From the NCBI GenBank assembly GCA_965214305.1, contig OZ243949.1:1736001-1800000 (forward strand): 64,000 nucleotides of DNA, given 5' to 3'. Under the pieces are notes generated by a model, which saw only the letters and a program-made list of their open reading frames with translations, had not been told where the DNA came from and made no database searches. Both the position numbers and the translations under genes were made by a program. This DNA comes from Azophilus sp965214305. GTDB taxonomy: Bacteria; Pseudomonadota; Gammaproteobacteria; Pseudomonadales; Azotimanducaceae. Positions 1-9,115 of this stretch are shown one piece after another (within the stretch, counting starts at the first letter, position 1; every line of letters begins with the position of its first letter).

Positions 1-283
1 TGTTGCAATGGATGAGCGGGCTACGATCGGTGCGGGCCTCAATTTCGTCCTTGGCGACGTTTGTGAATGTGATGCAGGCGACCCGTTGGCGGCGTTGAGG
101 TAGGATGTAACGGTAGCGCTTGATAAGGAATTGGAGCGCCCTCACTAGGGTGTAGGTTTTTCCCGCGCCGGCGCCGGCTTCAACACGAAAGCTCCTTCTG
201 TGCTTAAGGCAGTCATACACTTGGCTAAGGGTTCTCTCACTGGCCTCCTCAGCCGGGTTCATGGGACGGGCGGACTCAACCAT
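1..283 (-). CDS. UvrD-like helicase, N-terminal part (GajB-like), cut by window edge
   Basis: Reading leftwards from an ATG at 283, the frame stays open to base 1 (about 94 codons). It contains a Walker A of superfamily 1 helicases, EAGAGAGKTYTL near residue 41, then an ACITFTNVAKDEI stretch, which is motif Ia of the UvrD/PcrA family. An ATP-dependent 3'-5' helicase is the family expectation. The start overlaps the end of the upstream OLD-nuclease remnant by 8 nt (ATGGTTGA), the spacing of a translationally coupled pair. OLD nuclease followed by a UvrD-like helicase is the gene order of Gabija phage defence. Only the N-terminus is visible, so whether the helicase is intact cannot be judged. 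Housekeeping UvrD is less likely given the partner and the short N-terminal region before Walker A. Confidence 0.75.
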   Translation of the reverse strand, partial: MVESARPMNPAEEASERTLSQVYDCLKHRRSFRVEAGAGAGKTYTLVRALQFLIKRYRYILPQRRQRVACITFTNVAKDEIEARTDRSPLIHCN

Positions 284-1044
284 CGGGCGCCGTCGCACCG
301 CCGGAATCCGTGGCATTTGGCCCGACTTGGTTCAGCGGTGTCCTTGGATCAGGCGCGTCGCCTGACGCGAGCCACCTCAATCCATCGAGAATATAACTCG
401 GTGGGCTCCAATCAGTTTTCTCGATGGCGTGTTCGAGCGCGAACTTAGACTTCTTGATTGTCTTGAGCTTGCTCCATGCGCACTGAGCTTGCTCTTTGGA
501 AGTGGCACCTTCAATGCCAAACATGACCCCGTTTGCCAACATGAAGGCGTCCTCGAACGTGCGGCCACATGGACCGCCTTCGACTTCGGGCCGCTGAAAG
601 GCGATGCGACGGAGGTTCTGGACCTTCGCAGCATCAGACGCTCACCCGTGCCTTCGATCAGCACCACCTTGTCGGCAAAGAACAGGTCGCAGCGGGTCAG
701 CGTTAGATACTGGTGCAGAAACCGCCTGTGCTCTAACGGCGTATCGCGCAGCCCTTAGCGGAGATCCTTGATTCTAGTGTGCCGCACGCCCCCATCGGAT
801 GCAGGGATGAAGTAGCGGATCGCCTCAAAATCGGCTGCGTTGGCGACGTGGGAGGAGTGAGTCGATATGATGAACTGCACCGGCCACGGCACGGGAGCGT
901 TGTCCCGAGCACTAAGCCTGCAAGCAATCTTGGAGACTTGGCGGATGAACATTTCCTGCATCTGTGGATGCAGGTGGGCCTCGGGCTCTTCGATAAAGAT
1001 GAGGTGGACCCCGGGCACCGCGGGTTGAGTTCCGGGGCCGCCAC
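276..1044 (-). pseudogene. OLD-family ATPase/TOPRIM nuclease remnant (GajA-like)
   Basis: Three fragments in one direction spell an overcoming-lysogenization-defect nuclease. Bases 1018-755 give the ABC-type Walker B FIEEPEAHLHPQ and the H-loop FIISTHSSHVANA. A TAA at about 755 interrupts the frame, which then continues with FLHQYLTLTRCDLFFADK and the TOPRIM start VVLIEGTGERLML. Near 630 the frame jumps to KVQNLRRIAFQRPE, which runs to the stop at 276. The N-terminal ATPase half and the middle of the TOPRIM domain are missing, and the left remnant abuts the neighbouring ATPase gene. The nonsense codon, the frame change and two deletions make this a dead gene. Known GajA partners a UvrD-like helicase, as found directly downstream here. 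The exact family (Gabija or another class 2 OLD protein) cannot be fixed from the remnant. Confidence 0.8.
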
Positions 1045-1068
1045 GCCGACCCCATCGCCTCCGGGCGC

Positions 1069-2244
1069 CTAGGCCTCCCGCAGCACCCCCATCATTTCCC
1101 TCAAGCCAATGGCCTCGACGCCGGGGGCTAGCGGATAGCGTTCCGAACCGGAATAAACGACGAACGAGCGCGCCGGCTTAACGTCTTGCCTCGCATTGTG
1201 GAAGCCGGGCGCCAACTTGGGCACCAGCCCCAGTTTGATCTCCACCGCCCAGGGGCCTTGTTGACCCGGCAATTCGAGCAGCAAATCAATTTCCGCCCCG
1301 GCCTGGGTGCGATAAAAGCTTGGCAGCGTGCGAGGCGGAGCGGCGACCAGCAAATTTTCCAAAACGAACCCCTCCCAACTCGCGCCGGCCACCGGATGGC
1401 CGCTAAGCGCGTTCAATGTTTCAATCCCCAACAGGGCGTGTACGATACCGCTGTCCCGCACATAAACTTTGGGTGACTTGACGAGGCGTTTTTTCGCGTT
1501 GGCATGGTACGGACGCAATCGCCTTACCAACAACAAGCCCGCCAATAGATCAATGTAGGTGGCCACGGTCGGGCCGCTAACGCCCAGGCTCGCGGCGAGT
1601 TTGGCGTTATTGAGCAAGGTTCCCTGTCCATGTGCCAGCATGGTCCACAGCCGCTCAAGCGTCTCGGCCGGAATGCGACGCCCGGTGAACTCGGCGATGT
1701 CGCGTTCAAGAAAGGTGCGGATGAGATTGAGACGGTAGCTCATCGAATCATCCGGGGTCGCCGCAAGCAGGCTGTCGGGAAATCCTCCGCGTACCCAAAG
1801 TTCGGAAATGGGGGCCTGATCCGGCTCTACATCGAGTAAATCCAAAGGGTTTAGGGGTACGAACTCGATACGCCCCGCCAAGCTCTCGCCCGATTGTTTG
1901 AGCAGGTCTATTGAGGCCGAGCCCAAGATCAAGAAGCGGCCGGTTCGCCTACCGGCTCGGCGACCTCGGTCGATGAGCCCGCGCAGTTCCGGGAAGAGGC
2001 CCGGTGCGCGGTGAATTTCATCGAGCACAACCAATCGATCGCTAAATTCCTCAAGGTACATCGCGGGATTCGCGAGACGCTGCCGGTCGGCACGGGATTC
2101 CAAATCGAGGTACATCGCTTCGCAATGATCGGCAATATCCACGGCCAAGGTTGTCTTACCGACTTGTCGTGGGCCAATCAACGCAACCGCCGCCTGACGC
2201 TTTAGCGCGGCCAACACATTTTGGCGAGCTCGACGTACAATCAT
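1069..2244 (-). CDS. AAA+ ATPase with DUF4143 C-terminal domain
   Basis: 391 aa. Walker A GPRQVGKTT at residues 24-32 and Walker B LVVLDEIHRAP near residue 75 define the AAA_14 domain. The C-terminal half has the DUF4143 signature (LVKSPKVYVRDSGIVHALLG, then GASWEGFVLENLL and EIDLLLELPG), a nuclease-like fold of unclear activity. The ATG start at 2244 gives the usual family N-terminus just ahead of the ATPase. Proteins of this family are common orphan accessory genes whose cellular role is not established. Some copies sit in defence or mobile regions, as here beside the broken OLD/UvrD pair. It is one of three members in this window (remnant near 11.5-11.9 kb, intact copy at 23.8 kb) and appears intact. 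Confidence 0.9.
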   Translation of the reverse strand: MIVRRARQNVLAALKRQAAVALIGPRQVGKTTLAVDIADHCEAMYLDLESRADRQRLANPAMYLEEFSDRLVVLDEIHRAPGLFPELRGLIDRGRRAGRRTGRFLILGSASIDLLKQSGESLAGRIEFVPLNPLDLLDVEPDQAPISELWVRGGFPDSLLAATPDDSMSYRLNLIRTFLERDIAEFTGRRIPAETLERLWTMLAHGQGTLLNNAKLAASLGVSGPTVATYIDLLAGLLLVRRLRPYHANAKKRLVKSPKVYVRDSGIVHALLGIETLNALSGHPVAGASWEGFVLENLLVAAPPRTLPSFYRTQAGAEIDLLLELPGQQGPWAVEIKLGLVPKLAPGFHNARQDVKPARSFVVYSGSERYPLAPGVEAIGLREMMGVLREA

Positions 2245-2275
2245 TCGTGCAAATTTAAATTGATATTTTTATTTT

Positions 2276-5200
2276 TCAAGGGCTATGGCGAGCAGTGGGC
2301 AACACCACCTGCGGCAGCGGTTGCACACCCGCCGCCGATAAATTCGCGAGATGCCCCGTCTGGCCCGCCAAAAGGCCCATCACCTGAATGGGCTGCTCAG
2401 CGGCAATAACAAGACGCCAGTTGCCGATGCCGTCGCCAAAGCGTCCGTTCAAGCCTGGGCCGCCCACTTCCAGTTGCCGGGCCGTCATTGTCTGCGAGCG
2501 ACCGGTGGGCACCGTTACGCGGGCAACCCCATATGGCGGGTTGCGCCCGATGTCGTCCCAAGCGGTGAGGGTTACCGATACATCGGTCGTACCCGGGTTG
2601 CTCAAGCGCAGCCGGCTTTCCGGATTGGTGCTGCTGCCCGGCTTGAAAAAAGGCACCTCGACAGCACCCTGCACAACAGCCGCCAAGCCGTGGGCATCCG
2701 TTACGAAACCATCGGCTGTACGAATATAGGCAAGGGCTTCCAGGTCGAGACCGCTGTGCAGAGCCAAGCGCCAGCCACCCTCGCCCCGGCCAAGGCCACC
2801 GGAAAGGCCCTTGTTTGGGTTGCCGGCCTCCAGGTCGCCGGAGTTCAGGTGCATCGTGGAGGAAGCAGCCAAAGGCAAGGTGATGGTCTCGCTCTGTCGG
2901 CCGGCATCATCGACCCCTTGAATGCTTAGCATCCCCGAGGTGGGCGACCGGTTGATGATGCGCACGAAGCTCTCCCGGCCGCTGTCGTCGCCGGGCAACA
3001 CCAACGGCAGTGACTGCTTGTGCCCGGGAGCGGACAGGTTCGAGAGCTTGCCCGTCGGGCTGTCCAGTAGGCTGAGTACTGCAACCGGCGCGGTGGAGGT
3101 GAGAAAGAGGCGCCATTTGCCGGAACCGGAGCCGAAGCTTCCACGCAGCGCCGCGCCGCCCGATTCCAAATCCCGCGCCCTGATCACCCGTGCCTCGCCA
3201 GCGGGCAAAGTCAGCCGCACCTCGGTGCCCGGCGGTGGCTTGCCCCGGTCATCAATACCCGCAATGGTGATCTCGGCATCCGCCGCTCCCGGGTTGACCA
3301 AACGCAGCAAACTCCGCTGGCGCCGGTTGCTCGCGGGGTTGAAGAAGGGAACATGGTAACGCCCGTCGTCAAGGATGGCGGCCGTTTGGTGTACGCCGGT
3401 AAGGAAATTATCCGCGGTACGCACATAAGCCAAGGCGGCGATATCAAGGCTCGTGGTCAACTCCAGCCGCCAGTCGCCCTGGCCGATGCCCGTGCCCGTC
3501 ATAATCCCCAAATCCGGATTTCCGGATTCCAAAGCGTTGGCGTCGAGGTGGACGGCCTCTTGCGCGCCCAACGCCAATGCGTAAGGCCCGTGGCGGAGAC
3601 CGGCATCGTCCACCGCGAGCAGCTCAATCCGCCCGGCCAGGTTTGAGCGGTTGACTATACGGACCAAACCCTGACGGCGGCCATCTGAGGCAGACAGCAA
3701 AAACGGTACGGAGTAGCGCCGGGCAACGGGCTGCGGCGCGTCCTCCCCGGCGGTGTCGCTAACGGTCACAACCAAGGCGCGCGAGCAGTTGTTGTCGGTA
3801 TTCGTTTCACCGGCAACGGGGCGCACGCAACCACCCATGTAATGGGTGCCGGATTGCGCAAAGCCGTTGAAACGAACGAAATTGATGCTCGATGCCGCCG
3901 GCTCAATCGGGTCTACCGTTTCGGAACCGGCCCGGGCGTCGGCGGTGGAGACCAGGCTGTTCGCCGACTGGAAAAGGCGCACGACGGTTTGCGCCGATGC
4001 CGCGGTACCCAGATTGCGAACCTGCGCCGATAGCAGCATCGGCTCGCCGGGCTTAAGCTGCGGGTTGGCCGGATCATAGGGGAAATCGACCACCAAATCC
4101 GGCTGCCCGGACGCATCCTCCGGAATAGGCAAGACCCGCAGGGTATAGGGGCCGGTGGCGGACCTAAGCCGGCCTGTCACTCGAACGTAATAGGTGCCCG
4201 CTGGGAAAATGGTCGGGTTGTTGATGAGGAAGTTTCGGTCATCGCCGCCATCCTCGTCCATGGCAAGCTCTGCAACGGATGCGTTAAACAGGCTGCCACG
4301 AACATCCGTATCGCCAGCGGATTCAATGAACAGGCGGCCACCGGAAGCCGTGCTGAACCGCCACCAATCCACATCGCCGGGCATATCAATGGCATCGCCG
4401 ACCGCTGCGCCGAGGGCGAGCGGGCTCGCGAGCTGCGCGGTGTTGTCGTCACGGTCGGTTGCCCCGCCCTCGGTACCGGGAACAAGCCTTGTGCGCAGGT
4501 TGTAGTAACCCGAACCGCCCCAGGATTTTGCGATTCTCAGGTAGTAGATGCCGTCATCGATGTGGCGTTCAATCAGGAAGCTCTCGGTTTCTTCCGCGCC
4601 CGCATTGTTGGCCAGCGGCCGGCCTGCAATATCAAGCAATTCGCCAACGGCTTTGACATTGCCCTCGTATTCGACCAGGAGGGTGCCCCTCGAGTATGAC
4701 TTCAGGCGATAGTAGTCGCCCCCATCGCCAAGGCTAAGGTAATCCCGGTGACGGCCGTTGACCTCAAGCGGTTTGGCGAATACGCAGGTAGCGAGTTCAT
4801 TTACGCCGGACGGCAGAGGCGGCAAACTCGCCGCCCCGATCGGTTCAAGCAAACCCGAAGGCGATTTCGAATCATCGAGTTCATAGACCACCAGGTAACT
4901 GCGGTGAGCTTCCGTCGGGCGAGATAGGGATTTCTCTTCGAAGCGAAGGTTCCGCCAAGACCTGCCTGCGGCAAGCCTGGAATCGCCGCCCGGCACCAGG
5001 GGATCAAGGGGCAATAGGCCCTGCTTTTCGCCTGTTCTAGCCAGGTTCGGCTGGACGGGGCCGGCGCCGTAAGATGTGGTCTTGCCGCATCGTATGTGGC
5101 GCAGCGCCATGAACAGCGGCCCGGTACCCTCGGTTCGGGAGGCGTTGCGTAATTCCTCAATCTGCAACCTATTGTTGGCGAAAGCGTATGCGCCGACAAA

Positions 5201-5296
5201 TTCCACCCGGGCCGTAGCCGCCATGGTCGCGAACAAACCGCCGAGCAACAGGGAGAATGTGCAGATGCTCCGTCCGCATTGGATTGGTATGGACAT
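2276..5296 (-). CDS. Large secreted protein with PPC, CARDB and ABAB C-terminal repeats
   Basis: 1006 aa. Residues 1-29 look like a signal peptide (hydrophobic LLLGGLFATMAATA). Residues about 190-390 contain two prepeptidase C-terminal-like (PPC) beta-sandwiches, with cores such as DVDWWRFSTASGGRLFIES and PAGTYYVRVTG. A CARDB-like adhesion or Ig domain follows (about 400-510, QPDLVVDFPYDPANPQLKPG). The last ~480 residues hold four repeats of about 110 aa in A-B-A-B order: A units carry VRIVNRS/VRIINRS and ALAYVRTAD/ALAYIRTAD, B units LRLVNPG/LRLSNPG and a closing GKLSNLSAPG/GHLANLSAAG. No catalytic protease domain is visible, so the N-terminal ~180 residues are unassigned. It is downstream of gspG on the same strand, so a type II secretion substrate is a reasonable inference, not shown. 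The ATG start lacks a strong ribosome binding site. Confidence 0.75.
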   Translation of the reverse strand: MSIPIQCGRSICTFSLLLGGLFATMAATARVEFVGAYAFANNRLQIEELRNASRTEGTGPLFMALRHIRCGKTTSYGAGPVQPNLARTGEKQGLLPLDPLVPGGDSRLAAGRSWRNLRFEEKSLSRPTEAHRSYLVVYELDDSKSPSGLLEPIGAASLPPLPSGVNELATCVFAKPLEVNGRHRDYLSLGDGGDYYRLKSYSRGTLLVEYEGNVKAVGELLDIAGRPLANNAGAEETESFLIERHIDDGIYYLRIAKSWGGSGYYNLRTRLVPGTEGGATDRDDNTAQLASPLALGAAVGDAIDMPGDVDWWRFSTASGGRLFIESAGDTDVRGSLFNASVAELAMDEDGGDDRNFLINNPTIFPAGTYYVRVTGRLRSATGPYTLRVLPIPEDASGQPDLVVDFPYDPANPQLKPGEPMLLSAQVRNLGTAASAQTVVRLFQSANSLVSTADARAGSETVDPIEPAASSINFVRFNGFAQSGTHYMGGCVRPVAGETNTDNNCSRALVVTVSDTAGEDAPQPVARRYSVPFLLSASDGRRQGLVRIVNRSNLAGRIELLAVDDAGLRHGPYALALGAQEAVHLDANALESGNPDLGIMTGTGIGQGDWRLELTTSLDIAALAYVRTADNFLTGVHQTAAILDDGRYHVPFFNPASNRRQRSLLRLVNPGAADAEITIAGIDDRGKPPPGTEVRLTLPAGEARVIRARDLESGGAALRGSFGSGSGKWRLFLTSTAPVAVLSLLDSPTGKLSNLSAPGHKQSLPLVLPGDDSGRESFVRIINRSPTSGMLSIQGVDDAGRQSETITLPLAASSTMHLNSGDLEAGNPNKGLSGGLGRGEGGWRLALHSGLDLEALAYIRTADGFVTDAHGLAAVVQGAVEVPFFKPGSSTNPESRLRLSNPGTTDVSVTLTAWDDIGRNPPYGVARVTVPTGRSQTMTARQLEVGGPGLNGRFGDGIGNWRLVIAAEQPIQVMGLLAGQTGHLANLSAAGVQPLPQVVLPTARHSP

Positions 5297-5504
5297 GCGA
5301 TCTTGTATAGCACAGCGGTAGTGGCCATGCCATTTGCAATGAGGAGGGGTGCTGTATCGGTTTGAATTGCCTCGGGTTTGGGCGCAGGCTCAACTGTGGC
5401 ATCCCACGGTCGAAAAGTTCAAACTGATGCACTACGAGGCGCTTTGCGCCGCCCAATCAGTATCATCCAGGAGCCTGGGCTTGAGGCGCTAGAGACCTAC
5501 GCGA

Positions 5505-6017
5505 TTACCGTGGCAGGTAGCCAATGTCCGCATTGACGTCCTCCCCTCCGCTCTCCGAGTCCGCGCCCAGGGAATAGAGGGCAAACCCCTGCATGGTGTC
5601 CGCCGGATGCTCGTATTTGTAGGGTTCGCGCCAGGGGTCCAAGGGCAGGTCGTCTTCAAGGTAGGGGCCGTTCCAATAGTCGGCAACCTCGGCGGGGGGC
5701 CGCATCAGCGCATCCAGGCCTTCGTCGGTGCTCGGATAGATGCCGATATCGAGACGGTAGGTTTGCAGGGCACCGCGCAACATCTTTATTTGTGTTTCGG
5801 CGGTCTGCACCTTGGAGGAATCCACCTGGCCAAATAAGCGCGGGCCGACCAGGCCGGTGAGCAGGCCCAGGATCACCAGCACCACCATCAGTTCTATAAG
5901 GGAGAAGCCCGCCGCTGCCGTCGGACGCAAAAGGCTCCAAGCCCTTATTGGCCGATGCTTGATTGCCCGATACCGCATTGGCCGCTCGCTCCGCAGCCCA
6001 CCTATTCTTGCGTTCAC
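5505..6017 (-). CDS. gspG: Type II secretion major pseudopilin GspG
   Basis: 170 aa. The prepilin motif G|FSLIELMVVLVILGLLTG marks the peptidase site (cleavage after Gly, mature N-terminal Phe, Glu at +5). The GspG-typical body follows: VGPRLFGQVDSSK, ALQTYRLDIGIYPSTDEGLDAL and a C-terminal DPWREPYKYEHP...ALYSLGADSESGGE with the acidic calcium-binding loop. The GTG start at 6017 overlaps the gspF stop (GTGA). It gives an unusually long leader (about 37 aa), so the internal ATG at 5978 is also possible. It is the last gene of a gspE-F-G run; pseudopilins H-K, secretin D and the L/M/C proteins are not in the window. It forms the periplasmic pseudopilus that pushes folded proteins through the secretin. 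Confidence 0.93.
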   Translation of the reverse strand: MNARIGGLRSERPMRYRAIKHRPIRAWSLLRPTAAAGFSLIELMVVLVILGLLTGLVGPRLFGQVDSSKVQTAETQIKMLRGALQTYRLDIGIYPSTDEGLDALMRPPAEVADYWNGPYLEDDLPLDPWREPYKYEHPADTMQGFALYSLGADSESGGEDVNADIGYLPR

Positions 6018-7210
6018 AACACCCCCGCGTTAACGCTTGTCATTGCCAATATGATGCCGATCATAATCGACCCCAAAAAACCGCCGATCAGCAGGATGGC
6101 CAGAGGTTCCACCAAACTGAGGAAGCGTTTCATGCGTCTCGTGCTGTTCTGCTCATAGAGCTTGGCCAGCGAACGCAGCATCTGCGGCAACCGGCCGGAC
6201 TGCTCGCCGACCCGCACCAGATTGTAGCCGGTGGGCGTAAGGGCGTCCTGCTTCTCAAGCGCATCGGCCAGGGAGAGGCCGCCGCGCACATCGGCCGCGG
6301 CCCGGCTCAGGCCCGCGCGACGGCGCGATATCCGCATACCGCGGGCGGCGAGGCCAAGGGCATCCATCAACTCCACGCGACTGGCCAGCATGGCACTCAT
6401 AACAGCGGCCCACTTGGCGGTATCGGCCTCCAAAAGCCATTCACGCAATACCGGCAATCTCGCCAGAGCATCCATACAGCCCTGACGCACCGCCGGGCGG
6501 CGCAACAAAGCCAGCGCCAAGGCGCCGAGCGCCGCCGCCGCAACGGCCACCAGCAGGGCGTTGTCGTTAAACCAGGCGCCGGTGCGCAACACCAGTTCCG
6601 CCAAGAGCGGCAAGTCGTTATCGTCGCTCAGCAAATTGGCAAACTGGGGCACCACAAAGAGAAAGACGAAAAAGACGGCCGCCAGGCCCGCGGTGATGAG
6701 AATAGCCGGATAGGTGAGCGCACTCTTGAATTCCGAGGCGACTTTTTGGTCGTACTCCATCTGCCCGACGGCTTGGCGCAGCGCGCTGGCCAGTTGGCCG
6801 CTCAGTTCCCCGGCTTCCACAAGATGATAAACATAGTCGGGCAACGGCAGTTGGCTGGCGCGCAGTGCGCCGAGAAAATTTTCGCCCTGGGCGATGCTCT
6901 TGCCGATGGCGGTGAAGCCCGCGGCGAGCGCCGGATGGTGGCTGCCGCGGCTCTGGGCCAGAATCGCATCGCCCAGCGACACACCGGATTCCAGCAAGGT
7001 GGCCAGTTCGTGGAAGGCCACCCTGAGTTCCTGGGCGCGCAGGCGGCGGCGCGGGGTAAGGCGCAGTTCCTCAGAGCGCTCACTGACTTCAACCACCGTA
7101 TGTCCGGCGCCGGTGAGCCGGCGCACCACCTCGGCGGCGGATTCGGCGCGGGTCTGGCCGGTCAGCCGCCGCCCCTGGCGGTCAAACACTTCGTAATTGA
7201 ATTCTTGCAC
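6014..7210 (-). CDS. gspF: Type II secretion inner-membrane platform protein GspF
   Basis: 398 aa, the family's usual length. There are two copies of the T2SSF domain: residues ~70-190, with a membrane segment AILITAGLAAVFFVFLFVVP just after, and ~270-390, ending in the hydrophobic LLIGGFLGSIMIGIILAMT. The N-terminal region QEFNYEVFDRQGRRLTGQ is typical of GspF/PilC. GspF is the polytopic core that couples the cytoplasmic ATPase to pseudopilus assembly. It sits 41 bp downstream of gspE and overlaps gspG by four bases, so the three genes are surely co-transcribed. PilC of type IV pili is the main alternative, made unlikely by the GspG neighbour. Confidence 0.93.
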   Translation of the reverse strand: MQEFNYEVFDRQGRRLTGQTRAESAAEVVRRLTGAGHTVVEVSERSEELRLTPRRRLRAQELRVAFHELATLLESGVSLGDAILAQSRGSHHPALAAGFTAIGKSIAQGENFLGALRASQLPLPDYVYHLVEAGELSGQLASALRQAVGQMEYDQKVASEFKSALTYPAILITAGLAAVFFVFLFVVPQFANLLSDDNDLPLLAELVLRTGAWFNDNALLVAVAAAALGALALALLRRPAVRQGCMDALARLPVLREWLLEADTAKWAAVMSAMLASRVELMDALGLAARGMRISRRRAGLSRAAADVRGGLSLADALEKQDALTPTGYNLVRVGEQSGRLPQMLRSLAKLYEQNSTRRMKRFLSLVEPLAILLIGGFLGSIMIGIILAMTSVNAGVL

Positions 7211-7251
7211 TATGTGGCCACCATCCGTATCGCCGAGCCACCGGAGTTCGT

Positions 7252-8997
7252 TCAGGTATCCGCCAGCGTCAAGCGCGCAACCTCATCCAAGGTGGTGTGG
7301 CCATGCGATGCTTTCACCAAGCCGTCCTGATACAGATTACGGTGGCCCTCAGCGGCGGCGAAGCGCTTCAAGTCGTTGAGCGGGGCGCCGGCAACAATCA
7401 TGTCTTGCAACTCGCCACTCATCGGCACCAGCTCGTAGATGCCCGTGCGGCCACGATAACCGGTGTGCTGGCAGGCACCGCAGCCGGTGGGCCGAACCCA
7501 GTTATCGCCAAGCAGGCTCGCCGGTAGCGCACTCAGCTGATCGTCAAGATAGGCCGGGGGTTGTATCGGCTCGGCGCAATGGGAACAGGGTTTGCGCACC
7601 AAGCGCTGGGCCTGCACGCCGCGAATGGGCGAGGCCACCAGAAAGGGCTCAACGCCCATATCCACCAGCCGGGTGAAGCTGGAAATGGCGTCATTGGTAT
7701 GGACGGTGGACAGCACCACATGGCCGGTAAGGGCCGAGCGGATGGCGATTTCGGCGGTTTCGAGATCCCGCATTTCGCCAATCATGATGACATCCGGGTC
7801 TTGCCGCAGAATGGCGCGCAGGGCACGGGCGAAGGTGTAGCCGATTTCCGCCTGCACCTGAATTTGCGTGATGTTCGGCATTTGGTATTCCACCGGGTCT
7901 TCCACGGTGATGATTTTCTTCACGCCGTCGTCCATCTCGCCAAGCGCGGCGTAGAGGGTGGTGGATTTGCCGGAGCCGGTGGGGCCGGTTACGAGCACGA
8001 TGCCGTTGCTCACGCCCAACCAGCCGCGAAACATCTGCAAATGATCGGGGCCCATGCCAAGGCCCACCAGGTCGAGGTCGTCGCGCTCCTTGGGCAACAT
8101 GCGCATGACGATGGACTCGCCGAAGGCGCAGGGCACGGTGGACACGCGGATATCCATCTCCTTGCCCGAGATGCGGGCGCTAATGCGGCCGTCCTGGGGC
8201 AGACGGCGTTCCGCGATGTCGATGCCGGAAATAAGCTTGATGCGGGAGGCGACGGCGGGAAACCGTTCCACCGGCTGCGTAAGGCGGCCGTGCAGGATGC
8301 CGTCCACGCGCATGCGCACCGCGAAGTTCTCTTCCGCCGGCTCAACATGGATGTCGGAGGCATCGAGATCAACGGCCTGGGCAAGGAGGTTGTTGACCAG
8401 TTCGATCACCGGCGCCTCTTCGGCCATTTCCCGCAGCTGCCGCGTATCGCCACCGGCGAATAGATTCTCGATAGCGCGTTCCTTGCGTACAAAATCGACA
8501 AGACGGTCGATTTGATGGTTGGCGGCCAAGTAGAAGGCGACCGGCTCGCCGGGATGGAAGTAGTTTAGGGTGCCGAGCAGTTCCTGATCCTGGGGGTCGC
8601 GGCAAAGGCATTGCAGTTCATCGTCGGCGCGCCATAGCAAAACAGCCCGGTCCAGCAACCAGTCGAGCTTGATGGGGGAGGACACCATAAACTGGTAGAC
8701 ATCAAGGCTGTCCGGCAGTTCCTCGGCGTTGCGCAGGTAGACGGCATCAAGGCGTTCCTCCAGCGTCCTGAGCAGCAAATCCTCCGAAATGGCGCCAACG
8801 CGCACCAGCAGCGCTCCAAGACGGCCACCCACCTGCTGTTGGATCTTGACGGCACGTTCCACATCGGCAGGGTCAACCTGCCCGCGGGCGATGAGCAATT
8901 CGCCAAGGCCCAGGCGCCGGGCATCGGTTGCCTGGCCCGCCGGGGGCTGGCCCTTGGTTCCCCGGTCGGCTTGTTCGTGGTTGGCAGCGAGGTCCAT
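7252..8997 (-). CDS. gspE: Type II secretion assembly ATPase GspE
   Basis: 581 aa. The N-terminal MshEN-type domain (residues ~30-130, LGELLIARGQVDPADVERAV) is followed by the secretion ATPase core: Walker A GPTGSGKSTT (~residue 340), Asp box VEDPVEYQMPNITQIQV, Walker B DPDVIMIGEMRD and His box LSTVHTNDA. A tetracysteine zinc motif (CSHC, later CGAC) lies in the C-terminal part, as in GspE/PilB. It is a cytoplasmic hexameric ATPase powering pseudopilus assembly, and the first gene of the gspE-F-G run. The start ATG at 8997 precedes the MshEN domain by about 28 residues. PilB is the alternative; GspG downstream argues for type II secretion. Confidence 0.93.
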   Translation of the reverse strand: MDLAANHEQADRGTKGQPPAGQATDARRLGLGELLIARGQVDPADVERAVKIQQQVGGRLGALLVRVGAISEDLLLRTLEERLDAVYLRNAEELPDSLDVYQFMVSSPIKLDWLLDRAVLLWRADDELQCLCRDPQDQELLGTLNYFHPGEPVAFYLAANHQIDRLVDFVRKERAIENLFAGGDTRQLREMAEEAPVIELVNNLLAQAVDLDASDIHVEPAEENFAVRMRVDGILHGRLTQPVERFPAVASRIKLISGIDIAERRLPQDGRISARISGKEMDIRVSTVPCAFGESIVMRMLPKERDDLDLVGLGMGPDHLQMFRGWLGVSNGIVLVTGPTGSGKSTTLYAALGEMDDGVKKIITVEDPVEYQMPNITQIQVQAEIGYTFARALRAILRQDPDVIMIGEMRDLETAEIAIRSALTGHVVLSTVHTNDAISSFTRLVDMGVEPFLVASPIRGVQAQRLVRKPCSHCAEPIQPPAYLDDQLSALPASLLGDNWVRPTGCGACQHTGYRGRTGIYELVPMSGELQDMIVAGAPLNDLKRFAAAEGHRNLYQDGLVKASHGHTTLDEVARLTLADT

Positions 8998-9115
8998 GCG
9001 GCTATTCTAGCAGCGGGCGGGGTGACGTTTCTTGTTTGTCGATAGCCCGCATACGCATCGGCTTGCCCTGTTGCAGACGACGGCCGGAATGGAATAAGGC
9101 CGGGCAACTTAGAGA

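Noticed and set aside
5963..7330. 455-aa plus-strand open frame opposite gspF
   Set aside because: No domain, no start context, and the minus strand has a clear GspF. Long antisense frames are common in GC-rich DNA.
7561..8463. 300-aa plus-strand frame opposite gspE
   Set aside because: His/Gly-rich composition typical of an antisense shadow; gspE motifs are unambiguous.
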